A stretch of 40,512 nt of DNA from Gammaproteobacteria bacterium (GTDB taxonomy: Bacteria > Pseudomonadota > Gammaproteobacteria > UBA5861): NCBI GenBank assembly GCA_022360445.1, contig JAKSCV010000095.1, positions 1 to 40,512 of the forward strand, in the 5' to 3' direction. Below, piece by piece: positions 1 through 8,344 of the stretch. Every line of letters begins with the position of its first letter. Positions within the stretch are counted from its first letter, which is position 1. A program made the position numbers and the translations under genes. Below the pieces are notes generated by a model. The model worked only from the letters and a program-made list of their open reading frames with translations. It did no database searches and had not been told where the DNA came from.

Positions 1-1808
1 AGATCGATGCTGTCATCGCTGCGGCGAAAGCCACCGGAGCTGAAGCGATTCATCCTGGATTCGGTTTTCTGGCAGAAATCCCAGCATTTGCCCAAGCGGT
101 TGAAGACGCGGGCTTAGTTTTTATCGGGCCGAAGTCCGATACCATTGAGCGCTTAGGTGACAAGGCTTCAGCCAAGCAAGAAGCGATCAAGGCTGGTGTT
201 CCCGTGATCCCCGGCAGTGAGAAGCCAAGTGCTGAGGCTGACGAAGTTGCGGGTATCGTAAAAGGCATGAGCTTGCCAGTCATGCTCAAAGCCGCTGCAG
301 GCGGCGGCGGAAAAGGCATGCGTATTCTGGAAAGTTTGGATAGCCTTGATAATGACATCGAGTCGGCCATGCGGGAAGGGCTTAATGCCTTTGGTAACCC
401 GGCGCTGATCGTTGAAAAGTTGATCCAAAAAGGCCGGCACATTGAAATCCAGATTGCAGGTGATGGTCAGGGTAATGTCGTACACTTATATGAACGAGAG
501 TGCTCACTGCAGAGACGTCATCAAAAAGTGATTGAGGAAGCGCCAGCAGCCAATCTTGATGCTGAAATGCGTGACAAAATGGCTTCTGATGCTGTCCGGC
601 TCGGAGAAAGCTTAAATTACCGTGGTGTAGGTACTGTTGAGTTTATTGTCAGTGGGGGGGAATATTACTTTCTTGAAGTCAATCCCCGGCTCCAGGTTGA
701 ACACCCTGTCACTGAGCAAGTAACCGGTTTGGATATCGTTGAGATCCAATTAAATATCGCCTGTGGTCATGGCTTGGGTCTTGCCCAGAGCGATGTGCAA
801 CTTAAGGGGCATTCCGTTGAAGCTCGTATTTATGCAGAAGACCCCGCCTCGGGCTTTTTACCTTCCACGGGTAAGCTCAGTTATGTCAACTTTCCACAGA
901 ATGGCGTTCGAGTTGAAACCGGTGTCGAAACCAATAGTGAGGTGACGCCTTACTACGATCCGATGATTGCCAAGTTGATTACAACAGCAGACACGCGTGA
1001 TGAGGCACTGGATCGTTTATCTCTGGCGCTTGATGAAATGAGTGTTTTTGGTGTGGTCACTAATCGGGTTTTTCTCAAAAAACTGCTAAACCTTGAAGAG
1101 ACCCGCACGGGCACATTTTACACTGTACTGATTGACGACAAGTTTGATGAATGGGACTTGAGTTCCAGTACTCGTAATCCCGATATTACGGCTATCGCAT
1201 CTTACTTTTGGCTCCAACAGCAGCGCAGTAGTAACACGCGAGAGCCATGGGCTGCTTGGGGGAATACAGGTTGGCAAATTTCCTCAGGGGGAGAAATGCT
1301 TTCACCGATCCCAACGTTGCACATGGAGAGTAGTGCAGGGGCAGAAGAAGTGCGGTTTGCTCCCATGGTGGCTGATGGCACCATGCTGATTGCTGTGGGT
1401 GAAGAGGAAGTACGAATCAGGTTGGTCTCATTCGGCAAACACGAGTACCAGTATTTCTTGGAAGACAAACAAGGTGTTGTGACCTTAATTGCCGATGGCG
1501 AAAACATATACGCGCAAGCTCAACATGATTCCTATGCGTTCAAGGCAACAAGCTACCTAAGCCATATCAGTGCCGCAGCCGAAGTCAGTGGTGATCTAAA
1601 AGCGCCGATGATGGGCACCGTATTGAAAGTTAGTGCGGCGGTCGGTGATCAGGTCGGTGTGGGTGATACTGTTGTTGTCATTGAGTCGATGAAAATGGAG
1701 TTGCGTATCGTCAGTGAAATTGAAGGTACGGTCACAGCGATTAACTGCTCAGAAGGCGAGACTGTTGAAAGACATGCGGTTGTCGCAGTGGTCGAACCGG
1801 AAGAATAA
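1..1808 (+). CDS. Biotin-containing acyl-CoA carboxylase alpha subunit, probably methylcrotonyl-CoA carboxylase (5' truncated)
   Basis: The reading frame is open from base 3, so the gene enters from outside the window; about 602 residues are visible and roughly 60 are missing against the usual 655-670. The visible part has the biotin carboxylase fold: a glycine-rich ATP loop (AAGGGGKGM), RECSLQRRHQK and EVNPRLQVEHPVTE. The C-terminus is a biotinyl domain with the biotin lysine in ESMKM (codon 1692-1694). Such subunits carboxylate biotin with ATP and bicarbonate and pass the carboxyl group to a separate beta subunit, which is not seen here. The neighbouring valine genes make methylcrotonyl-CoA carboxylase (leucine degradation) the best guess; geranyl-CoA, propionyl-CoA or another acyl-CoA carboxylase cannot be excluded from the alpha subunit alone. 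An ATG at 204 lies inside the biotin carboxylase domain and is not the start. Confidence 0.85.
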   Translation, partial: IDAVIAAAKATGAEAIHPGFGFLAEIPAFAQAVEDAGLVFIGPKSDTIERLGDKASAKQEAIKAGVPVIPGSEKPSAEADEVAGIVKGMSLPVMLKAAAGGGGKGMRILESLDSLDNDIESAMREGLNAFGNPALIVEKLIQKGRHIEIQIAGDGQGNVVHLYERECSLQRRHQKVIEEAPAANLDAEMRDKMASDAVRLGESLNYRGVGTVEFIVSGGEYYFLEVNPRLQVEHPVTEQVTGLDIVEIQLNIACGHGLGLAQSDVQLKGHSVEARIYAEDPASGFLPSTGKLSYVNFPQNGVRVETGVETNSEVTPYYDPMIAKLITTADTRDEALDRLSLALDEMSVFGVVTNRVFLKKLLNLEETRTGTFYTVLIDDKFDEWDLSSSTRNPDITAIASYFWLQQQRSSNTREPWAAWGNTGWQISSGGEMLSPIPTLHMESSAGAEEVRFAPMVADGTMLIAVGEEEVRIRLVSFGKHEYQYFLEDKQGVVTLIADGENIYAQAQHDSYAFKATSYLSHISAAAEVSGDLKAPMMGTVLKVSAAVGDQVGVGDTVVVIESMKMELRIVSEIEGTVTAINCSEGETVERHAVVAVVEPEE

Positions 1809-1834
1809 CGCGTAAAGGCCTGAATTTTATATTA

Positions 1835-1874
1835 AAATCAAGCCGGCGGCCTGTTGTCACCGCTGGCTTGATTT
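1835..1874. terminator. Bidirectional terminator between convergent genes
   Basis: A 15-bp stem (1835-1849 with 1860-1874, one G.T pair, 10-nt loop) sits between the convergent carboxylase and response-regulator genes. AT-rich runs flank both sides, so it can serve both strands. Its right arm overlaps the stop codon of the minus-strand gene. Confidence 0.7.
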
Positions 1875-2775
1875 ATTGGTTTGTATATACCGTTGCAACC
1901 ACCTCGTTGCCACAGCCTAAATATTCAATTTCGTTAAAACTAACCGCCTTAGCAATTGCGATTCCACGACCATGTGTATCAAACGCTCTATTAGGGGCAA
2001 TGTCTAAATATTGATCCCAACTAAAGCCAGGGCCTTGGTCTGTGATTCTAAAGGTAATTCTCTCGTTATCTTTCGTGCATTGAATCTCAGCAGATCGTTC
2101 TTTGAACTGGGGGTCTTGCAGACGTTTTTCTACTTCTTCCTTCCATCGGCCCTCTTTATGTAAAGCAGACTTTTCCTCGTAGTTAATTTCAAGGTTGCCG
2201 TGCTCAATGCTGTTAATCATAAGCTCAGACAGACCCATGATTGTTTTTTCTGGTGCAGGACACATCCTAGCAAGGAAAGCTGAAAGTTTTTTAACATCGG
2301 TTAAAGTTCTGAATTGAAAGCAGCAACTCTTGAGAAGTGTCAACGCTTCTGTCTTGTTCTCAATTTCTTTGCATAATAGCTGATGGCGCTTTCGGTCTCG
2401 GATAGCTGAAGCGACAATGGTTTTCAAAATATCTTCTGCAAAGGGCTTGGGTAAATAATAGTAAGCACCAGCATGCAAACCTTTAACGATATCCTGTTTG
2501 GAGGCGGCCGCCGTTTGCAAAATGACTGGGATATGCATTAAATCAGGGTGCGCCTTCATTTGCTTAAGTACTTCGATACCACTTAGTTTGGGCATCATCC
2601 AATCCAAGAGGACGGCATCAAAATCGTGTGGTTTCGCATTCAGTGTGTCGATCGCTTCTTGTCCGTCACGCGCAAATGCCAGCTCATAGTCTGAGTCTTC
2701 AAGGTACTCCCCAAGGATTTCAAGATTTAATTCTTCATCATCAACGATGAGAATTTTGGTTTGGGTCTTTACCAT
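1873..2775 (-). CDS. Response regulator with RsbW-like ATPase output domain
   Basis: This 300-residue cytoplasmic protein begins with a CheY-like receiver: acidic pair D12-D13, phosphoacceptor D58 in LLDWMMP, switch threonine near T88 and K110. A short linker (about 125-165) leads to a GHKL ATPase domain of the anti-sigma-factor kinase type (HATPase_c_2): N-box around N188 (ELMINSIEHGN), DQGPGF at 246-251, and HGRGIAIA at 268-275. There is no PP2C phosphatase domain between them, unlike the REC-PP2C-kinase proteins such as HsbR, and no DNA-binding domain. The inferred role is a phosphorylation-controlled switch acting on an anti-sigma-factor antagonist or similar STAS partner, none of which is next to it. 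It is transcribed alone, and its upstream region holds the structured segment at 2831-3095. Family assignment is firm; partner and output are unknown. Confidence 0.85.
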   Translation of the reverse strand: MVKTQTKILIVDDEELNLEILGEYLEDSDYELAFARDGQEAIDTLNAKPHDFDAVLLDWMMPKLSGIEVLKQMKAHPDLMHIPVILQTAAASKQDIVKGLHAGAYYYLPKPFAEDILKTIVASAIRDRKRHQLLCKEIENKTEALTLLKSCCFQFRTLTDVKKLSAFLARMCPAPEKTIMGLSELMINSIEHGNLEINYEEKSALHKEGRWKEEVEKRLQDPQFKERSAEIQCTKDNERITFRITDQGPGFSWDQYLDIAPNRAFDTHGRGIAIAKAVSFNEIEYLGCGNEVVATVYTNQ

Positions 2776-3122
2776 GATTCAACCTTTTACTCTTAAATTA
2801 CATTAAAACATACTCAAGGTTTTCGGCCGTTATGTGGCAGGCTTTATCCTGTATAAGGATATCCGAAGGTATAGTGGGCTTGGCGCCACATACCGTTTGC
2901 ATACTCGTGTGGGATCATGTAACCATTGAGGTGAACAGCAGTAAGTGCACTACTAGAAGCGCCGTCGGCTCGAACGCCCTTAATAATAGGCAGGAACGTG
3001 AGTAGGCCTATTGGTGGGGAGAGTAGTTGTTCAACAGCCGACGATAAGGTGGGCCCTTGCGGTTAGCGAACGGTCCGCCCTATCAGAAGTTTTTTAGCGT
3101 ATGAGTGGAGCTTAATCGTGCC
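2776..3122. other. Non-coding segment with several nested inverted repeats; candidate structured RNA
   Basis: I see no reading frame here. It contains a perfect 8-bp pair TATGTGGC/GCCACATA (2831-2838 with 2885-2892) enclosing a 6-bp hairpin (2845-2850 with 2856-2861), then GTCGGCT/AGCCGAC (2964-2970 with 3036-3042) enclosing AATAGGC/GCCTATT (2985-2991 with 3006-3012), whose 14-nt loop contains AGGA, and finally the terminator-like hairpin at 3043-3095. The nesting suggests a folded RNA, either a plus-strand sRNA ending at about 3095 or the long leader of the minus-strand regulator gene. No family I know (6S, RNase P, SRP, common riboswitches) fits clearly. Confidence 0.35.
3043..3095 (+). terminator. 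Probable Rho-independent terminator in the 2776-3122 segment
   Basis: Bases 3043-3054 pair with 3073-3084 over 12 positions, with one mismatch and two G.T pairs. Six T's follow at 3090-3095, five bases after the stem. It reads on the plus strand although no plus-strand protein gene precedes it, which is the main reason to suspect a small RNA. The offset T-run lowers confidence. Confidence 0.4.
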
Positions 3123-4016
3123 CTAACTGCCGGGCGATTTTAAGAGCTGAATAATACTTGAAAAATCCAGCTTACCTGAACCACTCTTGCTGTGCAGGTT
3201 GTAGAGATTTTTTGCCAAACTGCCCAGTGGTGTCGCTACATTGTTATTAAGTGCGGACTCTGCTGCGAGCTTCAAATCTTTCAACATCAAATCGACACCA
3301 AATCCCCCTTGGTAATCATTGGTTGAAGGCACATTCTCCATTATACCCGGGTGTGGGTTATAGACATTCAGCGTCCAGTTTCCCCCTGAGCTCTGTTGCA
3401 TGATTTCTGACAGCACAGCCGGGTCAAGCCCATTGGCAATGCCTAGATTGATTGCTTCGCTGGTACCAATCATCTGAATGCCCAACAGCATATTGTTGCA
3501 GCATTTTGCGACTTGGCCCGTGCCACTGCCACCGGCATGAAAAATATTTTTACCCATGACCTCAAGTAAGGGTCGGGTGTGCTCAAGCCCACTGTTACTG
3601 CCACCGACCATAAATGTCAGCGTGCCGGCCTGCGCGCCGCCGACACCGCCGGAAACCGGGGCATCTAACATGTCAAACCCTTGAGATTCGGCGGCCTCAG
3701 AAACCCGGCGGGCTGTTTCCGGGGCAATTGTGCTGCAATCAACGAGTTGAGTGCCAGTCTGAATCGAGGCTAGCACTCCGTCTGAGCCTAAATAAAGGTC
3801 TTCAACATGGAGCCCGGCCGGTAGCATGGAAATAACAAACTCGGCATCTTTAACAGCCACAGCGGCTGAATCGGCCGCTTGGGCACCTGCGCTGACGGCC
3901 TTTTCGATCGCAGCGGGGACCAGGTCGAAAACAGAAAGCTGGTGGCCGGCTGCCAATAAATTCTGGGCCATTGGCAAACCCATATTACCAAGTCCGATGA
4001 ATGCGATCTGTGCCAT
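3123..4016 (-). CDS. mmsB: 3-hydroxyisobutyrate dehydrogenase
   Basis: This 297-residue NAD-dependent enzyme oxidises 3-hydroxyisobutyrate to methylmalonate semialdehyde in valine degradation. The start is the ATG at 4014-4016 (MAQIAFIGLG), preceded by GAGGAAAC; an upstream in-frame ATG would overlap the previous gene. Visible motifs are the Rossmann GLGNMG (8-13), the substrate motif DAPVSGGVGGAQAG (118-131) and the catalytic lysine in GQVAKCCNN (K171). It is the last gene of the minus-strand valine operon, and the stop codon of the preceding hydrolase gene lies inside its Shine-Dalgarno region, so the two are probably translationally coupled. The product feeds the mmsA enzyme in the same operon. 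Confidence 0.95.
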   Translation of the reverse strand: MAQIAFIGLGNMGLPMAQNLLAAGHQLSVFDLVPAAIEKAVSAGAQAADSAAVAVKDAEFVISMLPAGLHVEDLYLGSDGVLASIQTGTQLVDCSTIAPETARRVSEAAESQGFDMLDAPVSGGVGGAQAGTLTFMVGGSNSGLEHTRPLLEVMGKNIFHAGGSGTGQVAKCCNNMLLGIQMIGTSEAINLGIANGLDPAVLSEIMQQSSGGNWTLNVYNPHPGIMENVPSTNDYQGGFGVDLMLKDLKLAAESALNNNVATPLGSLAKNLYNLHSKSGSGKLDFSSIIQLLKSPGS

Positions 4017-4026
4017 AACAGTTTCC

Positions 4027-5148
4027 TCATAAGTCCGAAAGTGGATGTTCTTCGTATCCTTCAGGGTGAGTAAAGTGCGCGTCAATCAACGCTTTGGGTG
4101 TTGCTGCCAGGCTCGGCGGTTCCCATTCAGGAGCCTGGTCCTTATCGATAAGCAAGGCGCGAATACCTTCCGAAAAGTTGTCGTGGCGGGAGACCTGTAT
4201 CGCCATCACCCATTCCAACATGAAAGCTTCTTTAAGCGAAAGGTGCAAGCCGCGTTGATACTGTTCAAAACAGATCAGTGCCGAAATCGGGCAAGCCGTT
4301 TTTAACGTACCGGTGCTTTTTTGCAGCCACTTGTCGTCAGAGTCGATCGCTTCAATCGCTGCGAGACAGTCCTCCACAGTGGCGTGGTCGGTTACATCAT
4401 TGATCAACTCAATGTGTTCCTCAATTTTGGAAGGCGGTACCGCCGCCCGGCATTCACGATGAAGTGTTCTCAGAATGCGGGAGAGCGTTTCGTGATTATC
4501 AGTGACATCAGCCGACCACTGTGCCTCCTGAAGCTGCGCCAAAACCGCCGGGAGGCGTTGGCTTTCAATAAAATAATCAGCTGTTCCGGTGTACAAGGCA
4601 TCGCCCGCGTTCATAGATGCCCCTGTCAGGCCTAGGAACAGGCCCGAGCCACCAGGCATGCGGGGTAAAAACCAGGTTCCGCCGACATCGGGGTACAAAC
4701 CAATACCAATCTCCGGCATGGCAATGCGTGATTTTTCGGTAGCGATACGGTGGCTGGAGCCCGCCATCAAACCAAGGCCGCCTCCCATGACAATGCCGTG
4801 CCCCCAGCAGACAATCGGTTTGGGATAAGTATGCATGGTGTAGTTAAGCCGGTATTCCGTGCAAAAGAAGTGCTCTGCAGCGTTGTCGGGGCCCGGAGGC
4901 TGCCTGGTCATCGCCGTATGTAGGTTGATGATATCCCCCCCTGCACAAAACGCCTTTTCCCCCACACCTTTGAGAAAAACCAGAGCAATTTCATCATCTG
5001 CTTTCCAGTCGGCCAGTTGGGGCGAAAGCAGGTCGATCATATCCTGTGTCAGTGAGTTAAGTGATTTCTCCGCGTTGAGTGTGGCTACACCGATTCGCTG
5101 CTGACCTGCCGTGGAGATTTCTTCGAAGAGTATGGCATCTGCTTTCAT
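4027..5148 (-). CDS. 3-hydroxyisobutyryl-CoA hydrolase (ECH_2 family)
   Basis: This 373-residue crotonase-fold protein is of the HIBYL-CoA hydrolase type, which releases free 3-hydroxyisobutyrate from its CoA ester in valine degradation. Evidence: FCAGGD (67-72) and GHGIVMGGGLGL (117-128) form the oxyanion region, and MPEIGIGLYPDVGG (144-157) carries the acidic residues E146 and D154 characteristic of the hydrolase rather than of simple enoyl-CoA hydratases. The start is the ATG at 5146-5148, with GGAGAA upstream; longer versions would overlap the dehydrogenase gene. It lies 31 bp after isobutyryl-CoA dehydrogenase and 10 bp before mmsB. Some annotations call such proteins enoyl-CoA hydratase/isomerase; the length and PDVGG motif favour the hydrolase. 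Confidence 0.88.
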   Translation of the reverse strand: MKADAILFEEISTAGQQRIGVATLNAEKSLNSLTQDMIDLLSPQLADWKADDEIALVFLKGVGEKAFCAGGDIINLHTAMTRQPPGPDNAAEHFFCTEYRLNYTMHTYPKPIVCWGHGIVMGGGLGLMAGSSHRIATEKSRIAMPEIGIGLYPDVGGTWFLPRMPGGSGLFLGLTGASMNAGDALYTGTADYFIESQRLPAVLAQLQEAQWSADVTDNHETLSRILRTLHRECRAAVPPSKIEEHIELINDVTDHATVEDCLAAIEAIDSDDKWLQKSTGTLKTACPISALICFEQYQRGLHLSLKEAFMLEWVMAIQVSRHDNFSEGIRALLIDKDQAPEWEPPSLAATPKALIDAHFTHPEGYEEHPLSDL

Positions 5149-5179
5149 AGTAAAGGATTGTTCTCCGGAGTGGGGGGTG

Positions 5180-6340
5180 TTATCGAATGGCGTCGGGTGC
5201 GTGCTCTTCCAGAATACGCCGTGCGATGATAACCCGCATGATTTCATTAGTACCTTCCAGGATCTGGTGGACCCGCAAATCGCGTACATGTCGCTCCAAT
5301 GGGTACTCACGGATATAACCGTAGCCGCCATGAATTTGCAGAGCCTCGTTACACACCTGGAAGCATAAATCCGTAGCTAGGCGCTTGGCCATGGCGCAAT
5401 AAACAGTCTTATCTGTGTGGTCGTTGTCCAACTTACTGGCCGCTAGGCGGACCATTTGCCGGGCGGCAACCAGTTCAGTCACCATATCGGCTAGTTTGAA
5501 TTGAAGCGCCTGGAACTCAGCCAGATTTTTGCCAAACTGACGGCGCTGGTTCATATACTGCTGGGCTGCCGTGAGAGCTGCTTGCGCAGTGCCGACTGAG
5601 CAGGTGGCAATGTTGATTCGGCCGCCGTCGATTCCCTTCATGGCAATCTTAAATCCCTCACCCTCGGCACCGAGCAAGGCCGTGGACGGTACTTCCACAT
5701 TGTCAAAAGTGATTGTGCGCGTAGGTTGGCTGTTCCACCCCATTTTTTCTTCTTTTCGGCCGTAGGTAATGCCAGGCAAATCTGTCGGAATGGCTATGGC
5801 CGACATGCCTTTTGCGCCCGGTTCACCGGTGCGTAGCATCACCACCAGTACATCGGTATCTCCTGCGCCGGAGATAAAAGCTTTGCTACCGTTCACCCGG
5901 TACATGTCGCCGTGTTTTTCTGCTGTGGTGCGTACCGAAGCACCATCCGAACCGGCATTCGGTTCCGTTAGGCAATAAGAAGCCAGTTTTTCCCCTACAG
6001 TTAAGGACGGACACCAATGGTTGCGCGTGGCTTCATTGCCAAAGGTAGCAATCATCCAGGTAGCCATATTGTGGATGGAAATGAATGCGCTAGTAGAGGT
6101 ACAGCCCGCCGACAGTTCTTCAAAAATAATCGCCGCGTCTAGCCGGGTAAGTCCCAGTCCGCCGACATCTTCCGGGCTGTAAAGGCCGCAAAAACCTAGC
6201 TCACCCGCTTTGCGGATCACTGCTTTGGGGAAATGGCACTTGGCATCCCAAGCAGCAGCGTGGGGAGCAAATTCCCGTGCGGCAAATTCCTGTGCGGTCG
6301 CTTGAAAGGCGAGCTGATCGTCGCTGAGTTCAAAATCCAT
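5180..6340 (-). CDS. Acyl-CoA dehydrogenase, probably isobutyryl-CoA dehydrogenase
   Basis: This 386-residue FAD enzyme has the full acyl-CoA dehydrogenase fold: an N-terminal helical domain, the beta domain with CLTEPNAGSD and the C-terminal helical domain with RRQFGKNLAEFQALQFKLADM. The catalytic base is the usual glutamate E362 in LEGTNEIMR. By position between mmsA and the hydrolase gene it should oxidise isobutyryl-CoA to methacrylyl-CoA, passing electrons to ETF; substrate choice is inferred from context. It follows mmsA by 16 bp, so it is surely cotranscribed. A short- or branched-chain acyl-CoA dehydrogenase of broader range is the alternative. Confidence 0.9.
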   Translation of the reverse strand: MDFELSDDQLAFQATAQEFAAREFAPHAAAWDAKCHFPKAVIRKAGELGFCGLYSPEDVGGLGLTRLDAAIIFEELSAGCTSTSAFISIHNMATWMIATFGNEATRNHWCPSLTVGEKLASYCLTEPNAGSDGASVRTTAEKHGDMYRVNGSKAFISGAGDTDVLVVMLRTGEPGAKGMSAIAIPTDLPGITYGRKEEKMGWNSQPTRTITFDNVEVPSTALLGAEGEGFKIAMKGIDGGRINIATCSVGTAQAALTAAQQYMNQRRQFGKNLAEFQALQFKLADMVTELVAARQMVRLAASKLDNDHTDKTVYCAMAKRLATDLCFQVCNEALQIHGGYGYIREYPLERHVRDLRVHQILEGTNEIMRVIIARRILEEHAPDAIR

Positions 6341-6356
6341 GCTGTCGACTGTGTGC

Positions 6357-7895
6357 TTACTTCAGTTTGATCGTCATGTTCGCGCCCTCAGAAGGGATCG
6401 ACTCATCAAACCAACGTGCAGTAATGGTTTTGGTTTCGGTGTAAAAGCGCACCGCTTGCTTGCCATACGCGTGCAGATCGCCATAGAAAGAATTCTTCCA
6501 ACCCGTAAAAGAGAAAAACGGCAGGGGCACTGGAATGGGCACGTTAATACCTACCTGGCCGACTTCAATCTCGTGCTGATACTTTCTCGCGGCCGCGCCT
6601 GAGGCGGTGAAGATCGACGTGCCATTGCCGTACTGGTTGTGATTGATCAGCGTAATTGCATCTTCCAGAGAGTCGGTGCGCACGATGGACAAGGCGGGGC
6701 CAAAAATTTCTTCCTTGTAGACATCCATCTCGACTGTGACGTTATCGAACAGCGTGGGACCAATCCAGTTGCCGTTCGGGTAGCCGGGCACTGTGCAGTC
6801 AGAGCCATCCAGCAGCACGTCAGCTCCTTGTTCATGGGCCGATGCAATCAACCGTAGCGCCCGCTCCTTGGCCTGAGGACTGATCAACGGGCCATAGGCT
6901 GAGGTCTTGTCGTCCGAGGGGCCGGGTTTAATCTGGCTCAGAGCCTCTTTTAAATCGGGAATCCATTCTTGCGCCGCACCCACAAAGACCGCTACAGACA
7001 GCGCCATGCAGCGTTGCCCAGCCGCGCCGCAGGACGAGCCAACCAAATTATCAATTACGCGTTGCTTGTCGGCATCCGGCATGATTACTACGTGGTTTTT
7101 AGCTCCGGCAAAAGCCTGGACCCGTTTGAGATGATCGGTTCCGGTTTTGTAAATATGCTGTCCGACGGGCACCGAGCCTACAAACGAAACGGCTTTAATG
7201 TCCGGGTGCGTCAGTAGGGTATCAACCTGCTCTTTACCCCCGTGAACCAATTGCAACAGATCTTTCGGGAAACCCGCTTCCAGGAATAATTCCGCAAGCA
7301 TTGTTGGGGTCATCGGGTCTTGCTCAGACGGTTTTAGGATAAAGCTGTTGCCACAGGCAATGGCCATGGGGAACATCCACAGTGGGATCATCGCCGGGAA
7401 GTTGAACGGGGTAATCCCCGCGCACACACCCAGTGGTTGAATGTAGCTGTAAGTATCAATATTCCGGGCCACGTTTTCTACGGTTTCGCCCATCACCAGT
7501 GAGGGAATGCCGCAGGCGTGTTCGGCCACTTCAATGCCGCGCCAAACATCGCCCATAGCGTCGTCAAATACTTTGCCGGTTTCTTTTGCCAGCACGGTGG
7601 CAATATCTGCCTGGTGTTTTTTCAATAGGCTTTGGTATTGAAACATGTGCCGTGCCCGCTCGGGTGGAGGTACCTCACTCCAGCTTTTAAAGGCGGTCTT
7701 GGCCGAGGCAATGGCCGCTTCCATTTCGCCGGCCGTAGTAACCGGTGCCTGACAAATTACCGCTTGCGTGGCCGGATTCGTCACATCAATAAACGTTTTT
7801 GTATCGCTTTGCACAAACTCACCGTTCAGTAGGAGCGGAACCTTATTTTCCGGGTGGATCAGTTCGCCATTTTCAAATGCGCGGGAAGTTGTCAT
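6357..7895 (-). CDS. mmsA: Methylmalonate-semialdehyde dehydrogenase (CoA-acylating)
   Basis: This 512-residue aldehyde dehydrogenase converts methylmalonate semialdehyde, CoA and NAD to propionyl-CoA, CO2 and NADH, the last step of the valine branch. The start is the ATG at 7893-7895 ([10 protein letters not shown]), just after GGAGGCAAG; an ATG 48 bp upstream has no such site. Visible residues are the catalytic asparagine N165 in TPFNFP and the nucleophile C296 in GAAGQRCMA, the signature of this CoA-dependent subfamily. It is the first gene of the operon mmsA, acyl-CoA dehydrogenase, hydrolase, mmsB, and is preceded by a good promoter and a palindromic site (7922-7992). Length matches the family (about 500). 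Confidence 0.95.
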   Translation of the reverse strand: MTTSRAFENGELIHPENKVPLLLNGEFVQSDTKTFIDVTNPATQAVICQAPVTTAGEMEAAIASAKTAFKSWSEVPPPERARHMFQYQSLLKKHQADIATVLAKETGKVFDDAMGDVWRGIEVAEHACGIPSLVMGETVENVARNIDTYSYIQPLGVCAGITPFNFPAMIPLWMFPMAIACGNSFILKPSEQDPMTPTMLAELFLEAGFPKDLLQLVHGGKEQVDTLLTHPDIKAVSFVGSVPVGQHIYKTGTDHLKRVQAFAGAKNHVVIMPDADKQRVIDNLVGSSCGAAGQRCMALSVAVFVGAAQEWIPDLKEALSQIKPGPSDDKTSAYGPLISPQAKERALRLIASAHEQGADVLLDGSDCTVPGYPNGNWIGPTLFDNVTVEMDVYKEEIFGPALSIVRTDSLEDAITLINHNQYGNGTSIFTASGAAARKYQHEIEVGQVGINVPIPVPLPFFSFTGWKNSFYGDLHAYGKQAVRFYTETKTITARWFDESIPSEGANMTIKLK

Positions 7896-7921
7896 TATCT
7901 TGCCTCCGGGTGATCTGTGGG

Positions 7922-7992
7922 TTTGCGCACGCACCGGGCGCAAAGGAATTCAGTAAGACTCCGTAGTATATTGGGCTGGGCTTAAAGGTCAA
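7922..7992 (-). promoter_or_regulatory. Promoter and likely operator of the valine operon
   Basis: Read on the minus strand, TTGACC (7987-7992) and TATACT (7965-7970) are spaced by 16 bases, a good sigma70 promoter for mmsA. Just downstream of the expected start site lies a perfect 7-bp inverted repeat, TTTGCGC-N9-GCGCAAA (7922-7944). Its place after the promoter suggests repressor binding; no regulator gene is adjacent. Confidence 0.6.
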
Positions 7993-8077
7993 CATGCGAC
8001 ACTCAGACGAAAGCCACGGCCCCTGCTACTGGTAAACTGTGCGGGAGACACAGTACACCACATGAGTAAACGGAGGG

Positions 8078-8230
8078 TTAATCCGATTTAGGTTGCACCT
8101 GGGTGAGGTTGCTGCCTGCAAATGGGTTGGCGTAAAAGGTGTGCCCTTTGCCGATGTTGACTCCAAACCAAAGTCCACACAACCCTCCGATCAACAGGCC
8201 AATGGAAAAGATATTCAGCGCTTTTTTCAC
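8078..8230 (-). CDS. 50-residue single-pass membrane peptide, GTG start
   Basis: A 50-codon frame begins with GTG at 8228-8230 behind AAGGAG at a normal distance and ends with TAA at 8078-8080. The product starts MKKALNIFSIGLLIGGLCGL, one hydrophobic helix (about residues 6-25), followed by WFGVNIGKGHTFYANPF and a short polar tail. The lysines before the helix suggest the tail is exposed in the periplasm; the N-terminus could instead be read as a weak signal peptide. It lies between the mmsA promoter and the second acyl-CoA dehydrogenase gene, on the same strand and 115 bp from the latter, so it may share its transcript. The ribosome-binding site and lack of interruption support a real gene, but I do not recognise its function. 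Confidence 0.6.
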   Translation of the reverse strand: MKKALNIFSIGLLIGGLCGLWFGVNIGKGHTFYANPFAGSNLTQVQPKSD

Positions 8231-8344
8231 AGATTGCTCCTTATATTTTGGGGTGAACCGCCAGCGGGTTCTGCTGGCTGGGCATTGTAATCGCTTTGCC
8301 CGGCAGCGAACAGCCGGCCGCGGGACCGGCTATGCCTTTTGGGC

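Noticed and set aside
3011-3042. GGGGAGAGTAG resembling the manganese (yybP-ykoY) riboswitch core
   Set aside because: The conserved core is GGGGAGTAG with a defined partner region; here extra bases interrupt it, the partner was not found, and no manganese gene follows on the plus strand.
8258-8340. Terminator after the second acyl-CoA dehydrogenase gene
   Set aside because: Short GC-rich hairpins (for example CCAGC/GCTGG and AGCCGG/CCGGCT) occur in the gap but none is followed by a T-run on the minus strand.
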